From positions 1 through 14,424 of the forward strand of contig SBHI01000187.1 in NCBI GenBank assembly GCA_006226225.1: a stretch of 14,424 nucleotides of DNA. The letters are read 5' to 3'. A program made the position numbers and the translations under genes. The stretch comes from Alphaproteobacteria bacterium (GTDB taxonomy: Bacteria; Pseudomonadota; Alphaproteobacteria; Micavibrionales; CSBR16-224). Each line of letters begins with the position of its first letter. The first letter of the stretch is position 1. The notes below the pieces were generated by a model that worked only from the letters and a program-made list of their open reading frames with translations, was not told the DNA's origin and made no database searches. Positions 14,112 through 14,424 of the stretch are shown piece after piece.

Positions 14112-14146
14112 CTGCCGTGTCCCCCCTCTTGTTTTTGCGTTGCATC

Positions 14147-14175
14147 ATTTTTAAGGAAAATTCGCTGTATGACAA
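14147..14175 (-). promoter_or_regulatory. Candidate promoter of the GH63 gene
   Basis: TTGTCA (14175-14170) and AAAAAT (14152-14147) with a 17-base spacer, five and four of six matches, 36 bases upstream of the ATG. It lies in the 88-base gap after the DUF455 gene. No hairpin terminator is visible in that gap, so read-through from DUF455 is also possible. Confidence 0.4.
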
Positions 14176-14199
14176 ATCTTTTCTGCCATCAGGGGGATT

Positions 14200-14424
14200 T
14201 TATTTTGCAGTGATGTCTTCAGCCAGTGGTGCGTACCAGTCTTGCGGCAGTCCCGCATCTTCGCGTGCGGGGTCATTAAATGGCGGTTTTAGAAAGCCGT
14301 GGAAATACTGTCGGACAAGGCTTTGCCATTTTTCTTCCCCGTCAAGCCCGTGAAAATCACAGTAATATCCGAACCAGTGCGTTCCTGCTGCGACATGGGT
14401 AATCTCGTCCTGATAGATGGTTTG
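14200..14424 (-). CDS. DUF455 ferritin-like protein, C-terminal fragment (partial)
   Basis: The open frame enters from the right edge and ends at a TAA at 14200-14202, leaving 74 residues. It begins YQDEITHVAAGTHWF (4-18), which matches the conserved C-terminal helix of DUF455 proteins, where Glu-x-x-His (EITH) supplies ferritin-like metal ligands. The rest (about 28-66) shows the typical FHGFLKPPFNDPAREDAGLP run near the end of the family. Function in the family is poorly known; a di-iron helical bundle is the usual inference. The N-terminal three quarters lie outside the window. Confidence 0.85.
   Translation of the reverse strand, partial: QTIYQDEITHVAAGTHWFGYYCDFHGLDGEEKWQSLVRQYFHGFLKPPFNDPAREDAGLPQDWYAPLAEDITAK

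Noticed and set aside
13412..14353. Open frame of 313 codons on the plus strand across the GH63 start and the DUF455 gap
   Set aside because: Arg/Cys-rich translation with no motif, overlying a GH63 frame with many conserved blocks.

Overview
The window looks like chromosomal DNA from an alphaproteobacterium or a close relative, with GC near 50 % by eye. The evidence is the gene content: a plant/alphaproteobacterial-type glutamate-cysteine ligase paired with an E. coli-type glutathione synthetase, a 3-hydroxybutyrate dehydrogenase next to an intracellular PHB depolymerase, and a DUF455 ferritin-like protein. No species is assigned. Coding density is high. No gap between genes exceeds about 150 bases. 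I see no tRNA, rRNA, IS element, CRISPR array or prophage gene.

Layout. Everything from 1 to 6535 is read leftward: gshB (5531-6535), two adjacent paralogous small unknown proteins (5153-5461 and 4808-5137), an ankyrin-repeat protein (4009-4668), the TldD/PmbA peptidase pair (2420-3901 and 1045-2409, followed by a strong terminator at 983-1014), and the 5' part of a membrane protein that runs off the left edge (1-893). From 6534 to 10979 a rightward block holds gshA, a 3-hydroxybutyrate dehydrogenase (bdhA), a PHB depolymerase (phaZ) and a YcbX/mARC-like MOSC protein. These lie 13-50 bases apart without visible terminators and so are probably one transcript. From 10986 to the right edge everything is leftward again: a 581-residue protein of unknown function with weak ankyrin-like repeats, a GH63-type glucosylglycerate/mannosylglycerate hydrolase, and the 3' end of a DUF455 gene.

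How the genes fit together. The two glutathione-synthesis genes diverge from one shared CATG, in which the two ATG codons overlap by two bases. There is no intergenic DNA, so the promoter of each must lie in the other's coding sequence, and a good sigma-70-like promoter for gshA is visible inside gshB. The rightward block joins glutathione synthesis to PHB mobilisation (depolymerase plus hydroxybutyrate dehydrogenase). Together with the GH63 enzyme, which would break down an organic-acid compatible solute, this suggests a stress or starvation-recovery neighbourhood; that is inference.

The parts I could not explain from known families are the tandem pair of ~100-residue proteins, the 581-residue protein with a probable leaderless promoter and an overlapping palindrome, and the truncated membrane protein at the left edge. 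I do not see a clearly delimited new defence or biosynthetic system.
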